64,000 bases of DNA from Symsagittifera roscoffensis (GCF_963678635.1 NC_087071.1:1850537-1914536), one strand, 5' to 3'; shown: positions 31,661 through 45,299, counted from the first letter of the stretch. Translations and numbers: made by a program. Notes: generated from the sequence alone by a model not told the origin.

Positions 31661-32235
31661 ATTTTGTCCCATGTCGAGTTGCGTGTTCTTATTGAAGAAA
31701 CGTAATCCGTATCGATTTTAATTGAAAAAGACTTAAACACTTGTCATCTTCTTTTATCATTATCACTTCCATATCTAGAAAATTCCAAAGATTTTGACTA
31801 CATGATGAAAGGGCTCATGACTGTAACATCGGTTACTATGATAATTTTGAACTTCTGATTACCACTTCAGAGCCAGAAAAATAATCTTTTACACTCATTC
31901 CACCAAAATATGCTGCAAAAAAAAAACAAATAGTTTTTTTACTATAGGTTGCAGACGCAATTTGCTGCAAATTCGTCTCAGGTGCAATTTGAGATAAAAT
32001 AAGCGAAACACAGATATTACAAACAGAAAAACAGCACATACATGCCTACGAAACTGGCTGAGAAAAAACGACCAGTACACGAAAGCCAAGTTGCACGTAA
32101 CACGAAAGCCAAGTTGCACGTATAAAAAATTAGCGTGTAACGCAACACCGGTTCTTCGAATTTTTAACAACCCATGAAAACCGCATATAATGGAAACCAG
32201 ATCTGCAGGCTTTTGGTGTGCTCGGACAGCACCCA
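31661..32235. other. Unassigned DNA between the LINE and element B
   Basis: AT-rich, without coding frames or similarity to the LTR elements. It may include the LINE 3' UTR. A 23-bp direct tandem duplication lies at 32077-32122. It ends exactly at the outer edge of the B 3' LTR. Confidence 0.5.
32077..32122. repeat. Two exact 23-bp tandem units
   Basis: ACACGAAAGCCAAGTTGCA plus CGTA, repeated twice (32077-32099 and 32100-32122). A short local duplication with no assigned function. Confidence 0.8.
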
Positions 32236-33139
32236 TGTAACTTTCGCCCGGAAGATACATATCGACGAAAAAATAAAACTAAGTCCTAAGACGACTGGCC
32301 AACGTCTAAACAGAGCTTTACATGCTTTCAACCGTCTCTACCAAGCCAGTACTTTCGGTGGTCTTTCTAACATCGCGTCGACAAAAAACGTTACTGCTTT
32401 CAAAAGACACAAAATAACTAGATTACATGCAGAAATCGTGAGCTCATGGCTGGGTCTCACTATCCCCAGACCACGAGGTCACTCCTAAAAACAAGGCTAC
32501 TACTACTTATTGAATTATTATTGTTCTTGTTCATTAGATAAAAATCATCATCTCCATCGAAGATGGATCAACCCCTTCCCCCAACTCCTAGCTTCTCATC
32601 CTAGCAAAATGAATTCAGATGTTAATTAAATTCAACTCAGGACATGACAGGGAAGCTAAAAGTTTATATAAGTTAATAAAAGTTCCAGTCCCGAGACCCC
32701 TCCGGATTCCTGAATCCGGGGAAATAAGGCTCTTATTTTCCTTCCGGAAGGCTGGTTTTCCACCCTTCACCGTTGTTCGCAACGGCCTTGCAACTATTGT
32801 AGCGACACAATAGTTGCAACTCGGAGCGGTCTCTGTTACTTCTGTTTTTCTCTGTGGTTTTTCGAGCACATTCTTCGTTGTTTTCGTCAGCGCAACTAAT
32901 GTTGTTGTGTTTTTCTTCGACTTTCTGCCAAAAAGACCGATTCTGACGTTTCTCAGAAATATGACGTCATTCTTCGAATTTTTAAAATTTCAAAATACCA
33001 GAATATCTTGACCTTCACCGTTTGACGAATCGTTCCAATAACGTCGTTAATCGCTTAAAACTGTCAATTCGGAAGGTTCGCTGCTAAATTTCCGAATCTG
33101 CTGAATCTGCTTTTTGATCCATTCTGGTCGAATGTCGCA
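32236..33139 (-). repeat. Element B 3' LTR (904 bp)
   Basis: Read on the minus strand it starts TGCGACATTCG (33139 downward) and ends GCGAAAGTTACA (32236). It has the CRE palindrome (32962-32969) and the double stem-loop (32773-32819). By eye it resembles the C LTR more than its own partner LTR at 58305-59205. Confidence 0.88.
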
Positions 33140-33150
33140 TACTCCCCGGA
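33140..33150 (-). promoter_or_regulatory. Element B polypurine tract (outer copy)
   Basis: TACTCCCCGGA on the plus strand is TCCGGGGAGTA on the element strand, next to the LTR start. An identical second copy made by the tandem duplication lies at 35572-35582. Confidence 0.75.
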
Positions 33151-33975
33151 CAGTCCGGTCAATGTCCTCATTGAATCTTGCAATTTTCGGAAAAATAGGT
33201 ACAGTGTCAACGAACAGAATTTACAAAATGCACGAAATTACTTTTATCCACGTCATATCGACTCACTGCAGAATATAAATGGCATCATACTACATCACTA
33301 TAGCCTTCAAATTTTTTTCCTTAACCTGCACATTGAGGAAATGACCTAAGATAAAAACATATTTTCTGACTCCTAATGTCAATGTCCTGATTAAAAACTT
33401 TTTCTCCTAGATTTAAAAGGTGTTGGTTTGCAGGACAGTGCTGCCAACCAACAAGCTAAAATTATCCTACTATGCTTCTTCCCTTCGGAAATCTTGCTTG
33501 TTGTTGTCCTGAATATTAAAACTAAGAAACTCTGTGGTTAGAAAGAACAATGAAACAATCTCCCTCTTCGAGAGATTACCCAAGCCTTTCAAGTCACCAC
33601 AAAGTGATCAGTTCTCCTAGCTGATTAAAAACAGTCATGCAGGCTGGAGTATTTAAATATACTCCTTCAATCAAGCCTTTCTAAATAAATAGTAAGTAAG
33701 TGTCCCTAAAGCCACTCAACTAAAATCAAAATGCAAATTTTTAATTGCAACAAATCCTTTAATGTTCAAAACTCAACTAAATGTTTCAGTTTTCAATTAC
33801 AACTTGGTTGCTTAGTTCCTCACTTGAGTCTTTTTGCACACATAAAACAATTCTGAGTTTTAACTTTTTCTTCATTACTCCTTTGTTTTCTTCTTTTTCC
33901 GTCGTTTAGAAGTTCTAAAACTTCTAAATTCTTCTTCTAATTTCGTCTCTTTTTGCATCTCCTTTCGGCCATTCG
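33151..33975 (-). other. Element B 3' UTR (outer copy)
   Basis: Counterpart of 27748-28620 in A. The 10-bp hairpin is kept near 33905-33930. It is repeated at 35583-36407 by the tandem duplication. No coding frames. Confidence 0.65.
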
Positions 33976-35041
33976 TCAATGTTCCATCTCTTCCTCCTGT
34001 GATACCGACTCCGCACTTTCAGTCTCTGTGTCTTGCAACATATCGTTAGCTATCCTGACGCTGTTGGAAGCCGTCCTCCAACACGTCTGCTCTTCTACCC
34101 TCTGTTTGCAACAAGGTAGGGGATCCACGTTAGATTCTCTGTTCCTGCAGAAGCTGTTGTGGAGACAAAACGTCACATTTCTCTCCAAATCTTCATTCAA
34201 CATCTCTGTCTTCTCCTTTCCACTACGTTCACTTGTCCTGGAAACTCTTTTCACAGCGGTGGTCACTGCATTCCGATGAGTCACGAGAGCTCGCTTGAAA
34301 GCTCCTGCTCCAATGTCCAGCTGATATTCACTGTACACTCTACCGTGCTTCGACATATGCTTCTTAGCATATTCGTACAACCATGCAGTCATGTTAGCTC
34401 TGAACCATGGTATCAATCGTCTTCTTGCCCATATCTTCTTCACTTCCATCGGAATGTTTAGAATCTTGCACATTGTCTCAAAAAGATCTAAATCTTTTAG
34501 ACAATCTAATTTCCGCAACTGTTCTCTCGTCGGTGCCTCCTGTCTATTGTTTTCTTTCACATGAGCTTCCAGCCTTGTATCGCCATCATAACTCCCGATA
34601 TCACTATTGTTATGGGCTGTGATGAGTCTGGTAAACCCATGGAGAGCAGCTCTCCAGAGTCCCAGATCAACACCAGATTACTACGCTTGGGATACCACCA
34701 GGTCTGCAGCAAGCAGTGGCATGGAAACTCGTCATGTGTCAACATGATGCTCCTCCAATTACGTTTTCCCGAAGCTTCCAGTAATGGTTCCACTTCCATC
34801 ATCACTCGGTGGACTTCATCATGCTTGTCTACTGTATTTTAATCTGTAACAGTTGATCCTCTCTGTTTCTGTCTCTCAAAGTCACTGAAGTTCCCGCTCA
34901 CGTATCCCATGAACTTCTTTCCCAGTATCGATTCCAACTCCTCCTTAGTTCTCTCTGGAACTGCTGAGAACATCTAACATAGCAACTCGTAAGATTTCTC
35001 GGACATTCTCGTTAGTCTCACACACTTTGGTACTGAGAAGG
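33976..35041 (-). pseudogene. Element B ORF3 C-terminal end, extra (duplicated) copy
   Basis: The downstream duplicate of the ORF3 terminus: 194 open codons (34560 to 33976) plus the block around 34557-34805 with FPCHCLLQTWWYP. A small indel near 34560 separates the two frames, exactly as in the other unit. It is headless, beginning at the duplication junction 35041, and cannot be expressed as a normal ORF3. Confidence 0.75.
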
Positions 35042-36407
35042 TGAATTCAGATGTTAATTAAATTCAACTCAGGACATGACAGGGAAGCTAAAAGTTTATA
35101 TAAGTTAATAAAAGTTCCAGTCCCGAGACCCCTCCGGATTCCTGAATCCGGGGAAATAAGGCTCTTATTTTCCTTCCGGAAGGCTGGTTTTCCACCCTTC
35201 ACCGTTGTTCGCAACGGCCTTGCAACTATTGTAGCGACACAATAGTTGCAACTCGGAGCGGTCTCTGTTACTTCTGTTTTTCTCTGTGGTTTTTCGAGCA
35301 CATTCTTCGTTGTTTTCGTCAGCGCAACTAATGTTGTTGTGTTTTTCTTCGACTTTCTGCCAAAAAGACCGATTCTGACGTTTCTCAGAAATATGACGTC
35401 ATTCTTCGAATTTTTAAAATTTCAAAATACCAGAATATCTTGACCTTCACCGTTTGACGAATCGTTCCAATAACGTCGTTAATCGCTTAAAACTGTCAAT
35501 TCGGAAGGTTCGCTGCTAAATTTCCGAATCTGCTGAATCTGCTTTTTGATCCATTCTGGTCGAATGTCGCATACTCCCCGGACAGTCCGGTCAATGTCCT
35601 CATTGAATCTTGCAATTTTCGGAAAAATAGGTACAGTGTCAACGAACAGAATTTACAAAATGCACGAAATTACTTTTATCCACGTCATATCGACTCACTG
35701 CAGAATATAAATGGCATCATACTACATCACTATAGCCTTCAAATTTTTTTCCTTAACCTGCACATTGAGGAAATGACCTAAGATAAAAACATATTTTCTG
35801 ACTCCTAATGTCAATGTCCTGATTAAAAACTTTTTCTCCTAGATTTAAAAGGTGTTGGTTTGCAGGACAGTGCTGCCAACCAACAAGCTAAAATTATCCT
35901 ACTATGCTTCTTCCCTTCGGAAATCTTGCTTGTTGTTGTCCTGAATATTAAAACTAAGAAACTCTGTGGTTAGAAAGAACAATGAAACAATCTCCCTCTT
36001 CGAGAGATTACCCAAGCCTTTCAAGTCACCACAAAGTGATCAGTTCTCCTAGCTGATTAAAAACAGTCATGCAGGCTGGAGTATTTAAATATACTCCTTC
36101 AATCAAGCCTTTCTAAATAAATAGTAAGTAAGTGTCCCTAAAGCCACTCAACTAAAATCAAAATGCAAATTTTTAATTGCAACAAATCCTTTAATGTTCA
36201 AAACTCAACTAAATGTTTCAGTTTTCAATTACAACTTGGTTGCTTAGTTCCTCACTTGAGTCTTTTTGCACACATAAAACAATTCTGAGTTTTAACTTTT
36301 TCTTCATTACTCCTTTGTTTTCTTCTTTTTCCGTCGTTTAGAAGTTCTAAAACTTCTAAATTCTTCTTCTAATTTCGTCTCTTTTTGCATCTCCTTTCGG
36401 CCATTCG

Positions 36408-38985
36408 TCAATGTTCCATCTCTTCCTCCTGTGATACCGACTCCGCACTTTCAGTCTCTGTGTCTTGCAACATATCGTTAGCTATCCTGACGCTGTTGGA
36501 AGCCGTCCTCCAACACGTCTGCTCTTCTACCCTCTGTTTGCAACAAGGTAGGGGATCCACGTTAGATTCTCTGTTCCTGCAGAAGCTGTTGTGGAGACAA
36601 AACGTCACATTTCTCTCCAAATCTTCATTCAACATCTCTGTCTTCTCCTTTCCACTACGTTCACTTGTCCTGGAAACTCTTTTCACAGCGGTGGTCACTG
36701 CATTCCGATGAGTCACGAGAGCTCGCTTGAAAGCTCCTGCTCCAATGTCCAGCTGATATTCACTGTACACTCTACCGTGCTTCGACATATGCTTCTTAGC
36801 ATATTCGTACAACCATGCAGTCATGTTAGCTCTGAACCATGGTATCAATCGTCTTCTTGCCCATATCTTCTTCACTTCCATCGGAATGTTTAGAATCTTG
36901 CACATTGTCTCAAAAAGATCTAAATCTTTTAGACAATCTAATTTCCGCAACTGTTCTCTCGTCGGTGCCTCCTGTCTATTGTTTTCTTTCACATGAGCTT
37001 CCAGCCTTGTATCGCCATCATAACTCCCGATATCACTATTGTTATGGGCTGTGATGAGTCTGGTAAACCCATGGAGAGCAGCTCTCCAGAGTCCCAGATC
37101 AACACCAGATTACTACGCTTGGGATACCACCAGGTCTGCAGCAAGCAGTGGCATGGAAACTCGTCATGTGTCAACATGATGCTCCTCCAATTACGTTTTC
37201 CCGAAGCTTCCAGTAATGGTTCCACTTCCATCATCACTCGGTGGACTTCATCATGCTTGTCTACTGTATTTTAATCTGTAACAGTTGATCCTCTCTGTTT
37301 CTGTCTCTCAAAGTCACTGAAGTTCCCGCTCACGTATCCCATGAACTTCTTTCCCAGTATCGATTCCAACTCCTCCTTAGTTCTCTCTGGAACTGCTGAG
37401 AACATCTAACATAGCAACTCGTAAGATTTCTCGGACATTCTCGTTAGTCTCACACACTTTGGTACTGAGAAGGCTTGATCCACGATCGTTCTCGTACTCT
37501 TTACATCCATAGCTACAAAATGTACCGGGTATCTGCTCTTGCACATTGGAGCCAATGTCGAACCCACCAAATATCGTGCTCCTGATGGTCTACAATAAGT
37601 CTCACTGTGTCTGATGTTCATTTCCGTCTCGATCGCTTCCCTCCATTTTTCTGCTCGGTTTGCAGAACTCCTAGGAATACTTCTACACTGATGGCAGTGA
37701 CCATCTCATGTCTCTGTTCTAGATTCAATAGTGACTCTAAAGAACTAAACATGCTGTAGAATCCTAGTGCAGTCACTAGATTCACCTCGGTTCCTCCATG
37801 ACAATCCGCTATCAGTTCCGTTTCCGTTCTTGCTTTCATCACGACGTTTCCAAACAATACCGTCAATTGCTTGTGTTGTTTCTCTAGGGTCTTCACACCG
37901 TCCAGACCTCCACAAACGTGACCCTCCAGTCCACAGACTTCCGAGAGACAGCTACCAGGTTTGACCCAGTCTTCTGGTCCCCAGCCAGGCAACTCCACTT
38001 TATCTTCTCCGTTGCTCCTAGAGGCCGTTATCATCACATTATATATGATGTTAAGGTCACGCAGGTTACAGTCTGCATTCAGCTCCCTCTGTACGTCTTG
38101 TGTTGCCCGTAATATCGAGTCAGCGTTGGGACTAGGACACCATTATGGCCTCATCAATTCCCACACTGCCATCAAGCTCGTTCTCAGTAATTCATCTGAG
38201 AATCCCAACCCAAACTCCACCCTTCTGTCGGATTTTGGTACGGAAGGTGCAGTCACCTTTTCTTCCAAGACCAGTCCCAATTTGGTCTGTGGATCATTAG
38301 CGCTCCTAATTTTTACAATTCTCGACGTCCAGAATCTTAGTAACACTGCGTGCTCGTAATCGAAGAAGCAATCGCGTATGTCTTCACTCAGGAAAGGGTT
38401 GTACGCTATCCCTATGATTCGACTTCTTCTTGATCGTTCCACAGTATTCACTGGATTTCGGCAGTGCCCCCATAGATTTTTAGTGAGTCTCAGCTCCTTG
38501 TTTGAGAATCTCCTGATTTCGTCTATGTTTCTCATGGGCTCTAACTCCTCAGTTTCTTTCATATTCACCCTCATCGGTTTGCTTTGCTGCATATCTAGCT
38601 GTGCTAGTAAGAGTAAGGCTTTTGCTCGCTCATCGCCTTCCCTCAGCATCTTAACACAAGTGTTCAATGCAGGTACTGAAATCTGCTCTATCATGAATCG
38701 AATGAAACAGAGAGCGTCTCTCCGCTTCGCACACGCTACTGCTGCTCCCTCTTGGACTATCAGATACCTCAGGTTCGTCATAAGGGAAACCTTCTCTTCT
38801 TTTGACCTCTTCCTTTCTTCTGAATCATACTCTTCGCGAGTCAGTCCCATCATGCACCAGGCAAACCTCAGTTGTAACTCTATTCTTACGTAAGGTACTG
38901 CCACGAGAGCGTGTATTCTTGGCGTAGTCCTCATCTCTTCTTCAAAGTACCTTAACACCACTGCTTTCCATGGAAGGCTCACCAA
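36408..38985 (-). pseudogene. Element B ORF3, C-terminal half, broken
   Basis: Counterpart of about 25200-27747 in A. Pieces in order: 38985-38143 (SLPWKAVVLRYFEEEM to LRTSLMAVWELMRP), 38037-37618 (ASRSNGEDKVELPGWG, VNLVTALGFYSMF), 37621-37406 (GARYLVGSTLAP, FSVPKCVRLTRM), 37237-36989 and 36992-36408. At least four frame changes. Some positions that are stops in A are sense here (Glu after MNIRHS, Arg in CKSRYPVHF), which shows that the ancestral frame was open. Function unknown. Confidence 0.72.
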
Positions 38986-39135
38986 CTACTCCATCGTTTC
39001 TGCCTGTATCTCAACCGACGCTAAAGTCCCGTACGCCTTCTGCTTGAGGATGGTGCCTTGCAACATTGTCTCCAGATAACCCTCCATGGCACTCTTATCT
39101 TCCAGAGCCATCACGTACCCTCTAGCGGAGTTTCG

Positions 39136-39990
39136 TTACTCCATCATTTCCATGTATCCACCGGCGGGTTCATCTATCGACACAGCCTCCGATACTGTGA
39201 GTCGGTTGTATTCTACTGGTACTAGTTGTCCTGTGACATTTCCCTTTCCGTGATTCATGGGATATGGCTGAAAGTCTTTCATTGTGCTCTCTCCATATTG
39301 GCTGAGTATTTCCATTTCTAAGGTTGCTCCAGTCAGAGTGGATTTGAATTTATAACCTGTTGACTTCATTCCCGCCATGAGAATGGGTGGCACCATCGCT
39401 TTATCAGTCAACATTTTATCTGTGCCAGGCAATTGATAATCACCTTGTCCCAAATCCATGACCTCTTCGACTCGTTTCCTTTTCGCTGGATTGACAGCTT
39501 TCATCGATATCTCCGAATCCACCTTCGTCTTTCCTACTCTCCTCGGCATCACTTTGCTGCCTAACTTCATTTTCATTGCGTTGATCTTGTCAATCATCAA
39601 TTTCGATCGCATCGTTCCTCTCCTGGTTCTTGAAAGATACACCACCTCTCCTTTATCGTCCTGCAGTGTCATCTTGATGGGAGAATTCGCCTCACTTTTA
39701 TCAGTGAATGAGTCAGTCAACAACTCACTCGATCTCCCTTCACACTCATCAAGCTTGTCAAGGACTTCCCGCATCAAGGGTCGGTTGAGACCTGTTTTCA
39801 GAATGGACTGGGTCCCATAGCTCTGAACCACTGTCCAGACTTCTTCCATGAACGCCACTCTGTCCAAACTGCATCCCGTCCTACTCTCATGGTCTCGGTG
39901 ATGTACTTCCCATTCTTCTTCGGGCAACGTTCCCAAGAAAGGTACTCTGGCTGAGCCCTATATTCTTCTTCTAGGTGATTCCATGAGGAT
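39136..39990 (-). pseudogene. Element B ORF3, middle linker region
   Basis: Open from about 39936 to 39136. It joins FLGTLPEEEWEVHH to REVLDKLDECEGRSSELL without the break present in A, so it proves that the two halves of ORF3 were one frame. The basic AKRKRVEEVMDLG patch is kept. A stop lies at the 39134 end, where A reads on. Confidence 0.7.
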
Positions 39991-40029
39991 TTTTTGTTCG
40001 TTATTTCTTGAATTGCCAGGAGAGCTGCT

Positions 40030-43000
40030 CTACGGCAAATTCCGTTTCATTTCCATAAAGGCTGACGGAGGTTCCAGTGTCGAAATGCCTTCATCCGCTG
40101 GCTCGGTCGTCTCTAAAGTATCCGCGTTGTTCTCAAGATCACTGAAGATATTGAAATCTAGGCTGGATACTCCTCCTGTCGATGCCCTGTCGTCTTCCCC
40201 ACCAGCTTGACTTGCATCTTGTTGCATGGGTTCTTCAGTTTGACGGCATCCTCCCTGTCCGTCATCTCCTTCTGACATATCTCTCTTTGAGCTCGAGGGT
40301 CCTTGTTTATCATTGTCGGCTCCTTCCGTAAATTTCGGTATGATCAAGGTACCGGTCGATCTATCTTCTTCTTCTCCATGGACCACTTTGATTTCCTCGC
40401 AGCCGAAGGGTGCTAGGAAAGTTCTCGTTCGCAGCTATCCTACTACCGTCAACTCCGGTTTTACACTAGTCAGGATCATTGAGGCCTCAGGCAGTTCGGT
40501 CCTGCCTCTCATTTTCATAGGCGCCAAGCCTAATCCCGCCCATTCTTCATCAAATCTTCCAGGCTTGGGAGTCGCGGCGTTGCTTATTCGCCTTCTCGTC
40601 GCTTGATCCGTATAGGCAAATCGTGGGTACTGTAACACAGCGGCATTTCTTCCCACAAAGTATGTATCTATCGTTGCTACGAAATTCCCTACTCTCCTTT
40701 CATTGGTTTCGAATGCTCTCAACCTAGGAGTTCGTTCCACGGAGACTGCTCCGAGTAACATCCTTCTTATCAGAGGGAATTCAGGGATTGCATCCGGTAG
40801 CTTCTCGTAATCACTCCAGTCCTTCTCTCACTTTATGATATGCTGCAGTGAGACGCGGCACTCTGGTTATTTCACCATTCGTTTTATCATAGGGTCTTAT
40901 ATTCCAAAGCTTCGGAAACACTTCGATGTGTCCTCTTTCTACTTCTCCGATGCGATCAAGGAAGTGATCGTCGAAATTGATGACTGTCATCTCTGGCTCT
41001 GATATTTTCGCAAATAACAGAACTTCACTCATGAGCTCCCGCATTATGTGCGGCTCAAACCAGTTCAGTGCACTACCGTCCACTGCTGATATGAGGTTCA
41101 GCTGCAGCACCGACCTCCTATACGCCTCCACTTTAACGTCAGGGAACGCAAACGTGACTGCTGGTCCATAGATCACTGTCACGAACTCCGTGACTCCTCT
41201 GATCAGTGCTAAGGGATCGGTTCTCATAGCCAAGCTCATATCGGTTAACAGGGGCATGCCTCCAACATGTCGTCTAACATCTTCTTCTCATTCGATAGTC
41301 TCATCTTCTCCCGTTCCAAAGCGATTTTGTTGTAAGAGATATTGGATAAGAGTGTGTCTCAGGTCTCTTATCTTATTCCACGAGTCCGTGGATTTCTTCA
41401 TATCCAAGTTCCTCACTCTCTCTCTCATCTGCTCTGGACAACGTGTGAATTTCATTAGTCCTCCCAAGTTTCCGTGGGTAATCGCAATCAATGTCAGAAG
41501 TCCATCTAACCGCAGGTTCTGGATTCCATCGGTGAGCAGCATCGCCGGTCCTTTCGCGAAACTCTCTGCTCCAAATGTCACGAACAAGGCTATTAGTTCC
41601 ACTATTGACATTTCCACTACTGCTTGGAGGAAATCTTTTATCAAGTAAAGAGAGACTTTCGGGTAGACTTTTGCCAAGAAGGACGCGGTCCATCCGGCTC
41701 TCAACCCTTCCAGCATGCTGTCTGTCCGTTCAAAGCCTTCCTGTCCCTTCACTTCCTGGGTCCAGAAGGTTTCCAGGGTAATCTGACACATTCTGTTTAC
41801 AAATTCAGCGGTCTTTTCTTCGGCATTTTCCGCCAGGTTCACCTCCTTTAACAAGTAGGCATGGATCTTCGTGATCATCACAGGGCTTTGCTCAAAAGCA
41901 TCTGCACCCAATGCCGCTACTCGAGGACTCAGGTGTAGCCACTGGTTGGCTTCCGGCTTGGTTCTCAAAACCATCGCCTCCAAATGAGCTCTAGTCTCTA
42001 GTGAATTTTTCCTTCTCGTGTTTTCACCTGTCATTTCCATTGCTCGGAACCATAAGTCGTTGGACATTACCGTGATCACTCGATGGTCGTCGTCTATTCC
42101 CGGTTTCAGTTTGAGTTGTCGACTGAAATTGGACAGTTCCAACCCCAGCACTTCGTCCAACACTAACATGTGCTGCGCATGGTCCTTGAGTCCTCTCAAC
42201 GCGTTCGAGATATCTGACCACACAGCAGGCAGTTCAGCCCTGAGTGACCTCAGGTTCTCCATCTCTATCATGCGATTTGGGGCTGATATGATCACATGAT
42301 ATTTTCTTTCCGAAAGCAAGGTCTTATTCGCATACACGAATTTCAGTCCATCCGGGATATGCGCATACCCCGGAGACCACGCGAATACTACTCTCAGTGT
42401 CACTTTGGTGAACGACCCCTCCTTCGTCGCATCCACCACTTCACCCATCGACTCAAGGATATCTTTTATCGCTGGCCACACAGCATTCTATGCCGTTGTA
42501 GGATCTCTGAGTCTGGTCAGAAAACCTCTACAGTGTAGATGGCCATTGATGCCAGCAAACACGATCGTAATTGGATTCAGGTCCGTCTGCCTTTGTACCC
42601 CTACAGCCAGAGATACCGATTGCAGTAGGTCCAGGTCGACCGCTGCCAACATTATAACGTCCGGCCAAAACAGAGACTTGGAGGTATACACGAACTCTGA
42701 ATTCGCTACTATCATGATCTTGGCCTTCCTCATTTCTGCTTTGTCATAGGCGGCGAAGATGGTCTCATCTTTCTTTATCGCTTTCAATCCGCCGTTTCTT
42801 TGGACATCACCATCTTGATTTACTAGTTTCGGGTATCTTCTTTCTTTCACATGACCAGGGGGTGTCGTCACCTGCCTGAACATCTTCACGTGTTGTCCAA
42901 TTGGCGCTCTCGTCGTCAGAAATCTTCCTGGTCTCTCTTCACGGTCCCTCATCAGGATTCAATCTCACATCTTGCAATGGTCTCGCGTTCACTGGTCCCA

Positions 43001-43238
43001 TCGTGTTGTTAGAGGGAAGTCCCTCTAGGTCAGCAAATCTCAAGGCCGTCGTGGAGCTGAAATTTATGCTAGCGGCTATCAACCAGTCTACGCCGGTTAT
43101 CGAGTACAGTCTGCTGACGGATAGCGTCGCTCCATTCAGCATCCTCCTTGCATCTTGATGAAGCTTACCCTCTGGAGATCCAGCTTCATTAGTTCGTCTT
43201 TGTATACATGCCAGGGAGACGGTATGGGTCTTGACCAC
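40030..43238 (-). pseudogene. Element B ORF3, N-terminal half, broken
   Basis: Pieces: 43238-42939 (THTVSLACIQRRTNEAG), 42952-42488 (FLTTRAPIGQHVKMF, TIVFAGINGHLH), 42481-41288 (397 codons), 41257-40811 (LLTDMSLAMRTDPLAL), 40761-40435 and 40386-40030 (acidic region). The GIND of A reads GING here. Frame changes and one stop (42485-42487) show decay. Alignment with A is close throughout; function unknown. Confidence 0.72.
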
Positions 43239-45299
43239 ATCAACGAGCCTCTGCCCGGGCGTCTCTCCTCTCGACTGGTACTTGTCGTCTCCGATCTCGT
43301 GTCCGATCTAGACGTGCTGGTTGTCTCTTCGATTGACAGGTCCTATTCTTCTCCTAGGATGGATGGTCCTCCTCATCGTCGCTTCTCCCAATCGATCCTG
43401 TACGTCTGTCCTTTGACCTAGTTCGCTGGAGCTCTGTTGTCTGTAGTTCGTGACGGCAGCGACCGTCCCCAAGCGTGTTTCCAGGCTAGGAGGCACAACG
43501 GTAGTAATCACCGCGTCACTCGCTGTTCCTTCTTCCTTAAGCACTCCTGTGACAAAGAGTTCCGCTTCTAGTTCATCCAACCGCTCTTGGAAGACTCGAG
43601 TCAACCAAGCCTGTCCTTCGATACTATCGAAGTGGATGCCGTCCGTGGTCAGTCTGGCTTGATCCATAGCTCTCAACTCATGTTCGATGTCCATGAGGAT
43701 AATTCTTCCAGCATTCCGACTTCCGAGATTCCTCAAGATGTTTTTCCACCTGACGACTCTTTCGTTGTGCCTTCCCCCTGCTGCTGTCAAGCTTCTCGTG
43801 TTCATTGGTATAGTTCAAATGGTCTCCGCGCAATTGAATTTCTGCCAGAGGGTAGTAAACAAACACACCATCATCGATTCCCACAGTGCTTCCTGCTCAT
43901 CTGAACCTCTGGAGATGTCATTCGTTCCAACCAGGATCATCACATTGGGGATCATCCCTGGATTCATCAGTTCCACCATTCGATATAACTGGGCTATCGT
44001 CGTGCCTCCGAAGGCCATCACCATGGTGACCCACGAGGTCCTCAGATTCAATAGTACTCTGACCAAATTGTCTCCCAGTATCAGATGTGATGTCCCCAGT
44101 GGTGGTTGCTGCAGGTTTACTGCCGGGTTCCAAGTCGCTCGTTCGAAGCAAGCTCTCGGATCTGTCTCCGGAACTCCCGTAAAATAATATCTCAATTGAT
44201 TGTTCTTTTGTACGTCCATTACACGAGACACTTTCTTCGCTGGCATCTTCTGTATTCTTCTCTCTGGGGCCTTCGAGCTCCCCATGAGTGGCATCACGTC
44301 ACTTATCCCCTGTCTGATCACGGTCTGGGAGAGTCGTACTCTGCCCGTGTCGTCGATCGTTCCATAGGGTGCAGTCACCCCGTAACCTGGCGCATTCTTG
44401 TTGGCGACCAGCCGTCCAGCTGTCTCTATCAGCTTCCTCACCGTTTGTTCCACGACGGGGTCACCCAAGGTGTCACTAGGGTCCGGGATTGTCACTCGAT
44501 CTGTCGCTGTCGGGAGCCGTGTCTCTGTTGTTTGACTCATTTCTCGAGGCGTCAAGAGCTCCATCGGGGACTGCCCACGAGGAATATTCCTTGCAGGTAT
44601 CACTTTCTCCACGGCCGTTGTCAACGCCATCTGTCCCGATCGCTCTTTGTAGTCCTGCCTCAAGCGCTCAATTTCTTGACCCTGCTTTTTGTTGCAGTCT
44701 TCGAACAACCTTCTCCACATGTCCCGTTCGTCCTCCATCATGAGCATACATTTGGTCATCTCGTCCAGCTCCCTTTTCGTCCTTTCCAGTTTGTCCTTCA
44801 TCCCATCCAGATCTTGCATGGTTTGGTTTGTCTGAACCTTCTGTCCTACTTTCGCCCTCTTTGGTGGCCCAGCTGCTCTCAGTGGTGAACCAGACGAGGC
44901 AGCCTCGCTGTTCATCCCCTGATGCATTCTCGTCAGCCCAGGTTTGGGCTTGAAGGGCATAGGCATTTCACCTGGTTGGTAAGTCCTAGAGCTTCCCAAT
45001 CCAGGCTCATTCGCCAAGTCACTCCCTGAGAGAGCCCCGTTTCTCCACCTCATCACTCTCAAGTTCGGGCGGTCTAGTACTCCCCTCTCTCCATATGCTG
45101 CCATCAACAGGACTTCCGTGGGGCGGTCCCCACGGTTGTCATGCCCCAAGATGTTGATCAGGGCGGTCAGCCACATGACTACCTCTGGGTCCTCCAGAGC
45201 GAAGTCTCGATCCATCAGCCGACGATATATCGCATCTATCATTGGTCCTACATATGCCTCTACCAGGTCCATCAATTCATCCAGGTTGAAATTGTCCAT
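43170..45299 (-). pseudogene. Element B ORF2: coiled coil plus SGNH-type hydrolase with the nucleophile lost
   Basis: ATG at 45299 (MDNFNLDELMDLVEAY). This is the longest ORF2 frame in the window: open for about 490 codons to 43815, then frameshifted to 43805-43308. It keeps the coiled-coil segment deleted in A (IERLRQDYKERSGQM). SGNH blocks: LILGDNLVRVL, where the nucleophile Ser is Asn (codon 44069-44067); ILVGTNDIS; TTDGIHFD. Without the Ser it should be catalytically dead. A 5-bp deletion relative to A near 43335 breaks the Arg/Ser-rich tail, which overlaps ORF3. Confidence 0.75.

Larger units (their letters stand above)
32610..37473. repeat. Exact 2432-bp tandem duplication at the 3' end of element B
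   Basis: 32610-35041 and 35042-37473 are direct copies with no difference that I could find; the flanking bases differ at both edges. Each unit holds about 530 bp of the LTR start, the PPT, the 3' UTR and the last ~360 codons of ORF3. Element B therefore has 1.6 LTRs and two PPTs at this end. Identity over 2.4 kb means a very recent event or an assembly artefact. Confidence 0.85.

Noticed and set aside
29521-32268. LINE flanked by inverted copies of a ~30-bp sequence, resembling a DNA transposon with terminal inverted repeats
   Set aside because: The inverted copies are the ends of the A 3' LTR and the B 3' LTR, which extend 900 bp outward; no transposase is present.
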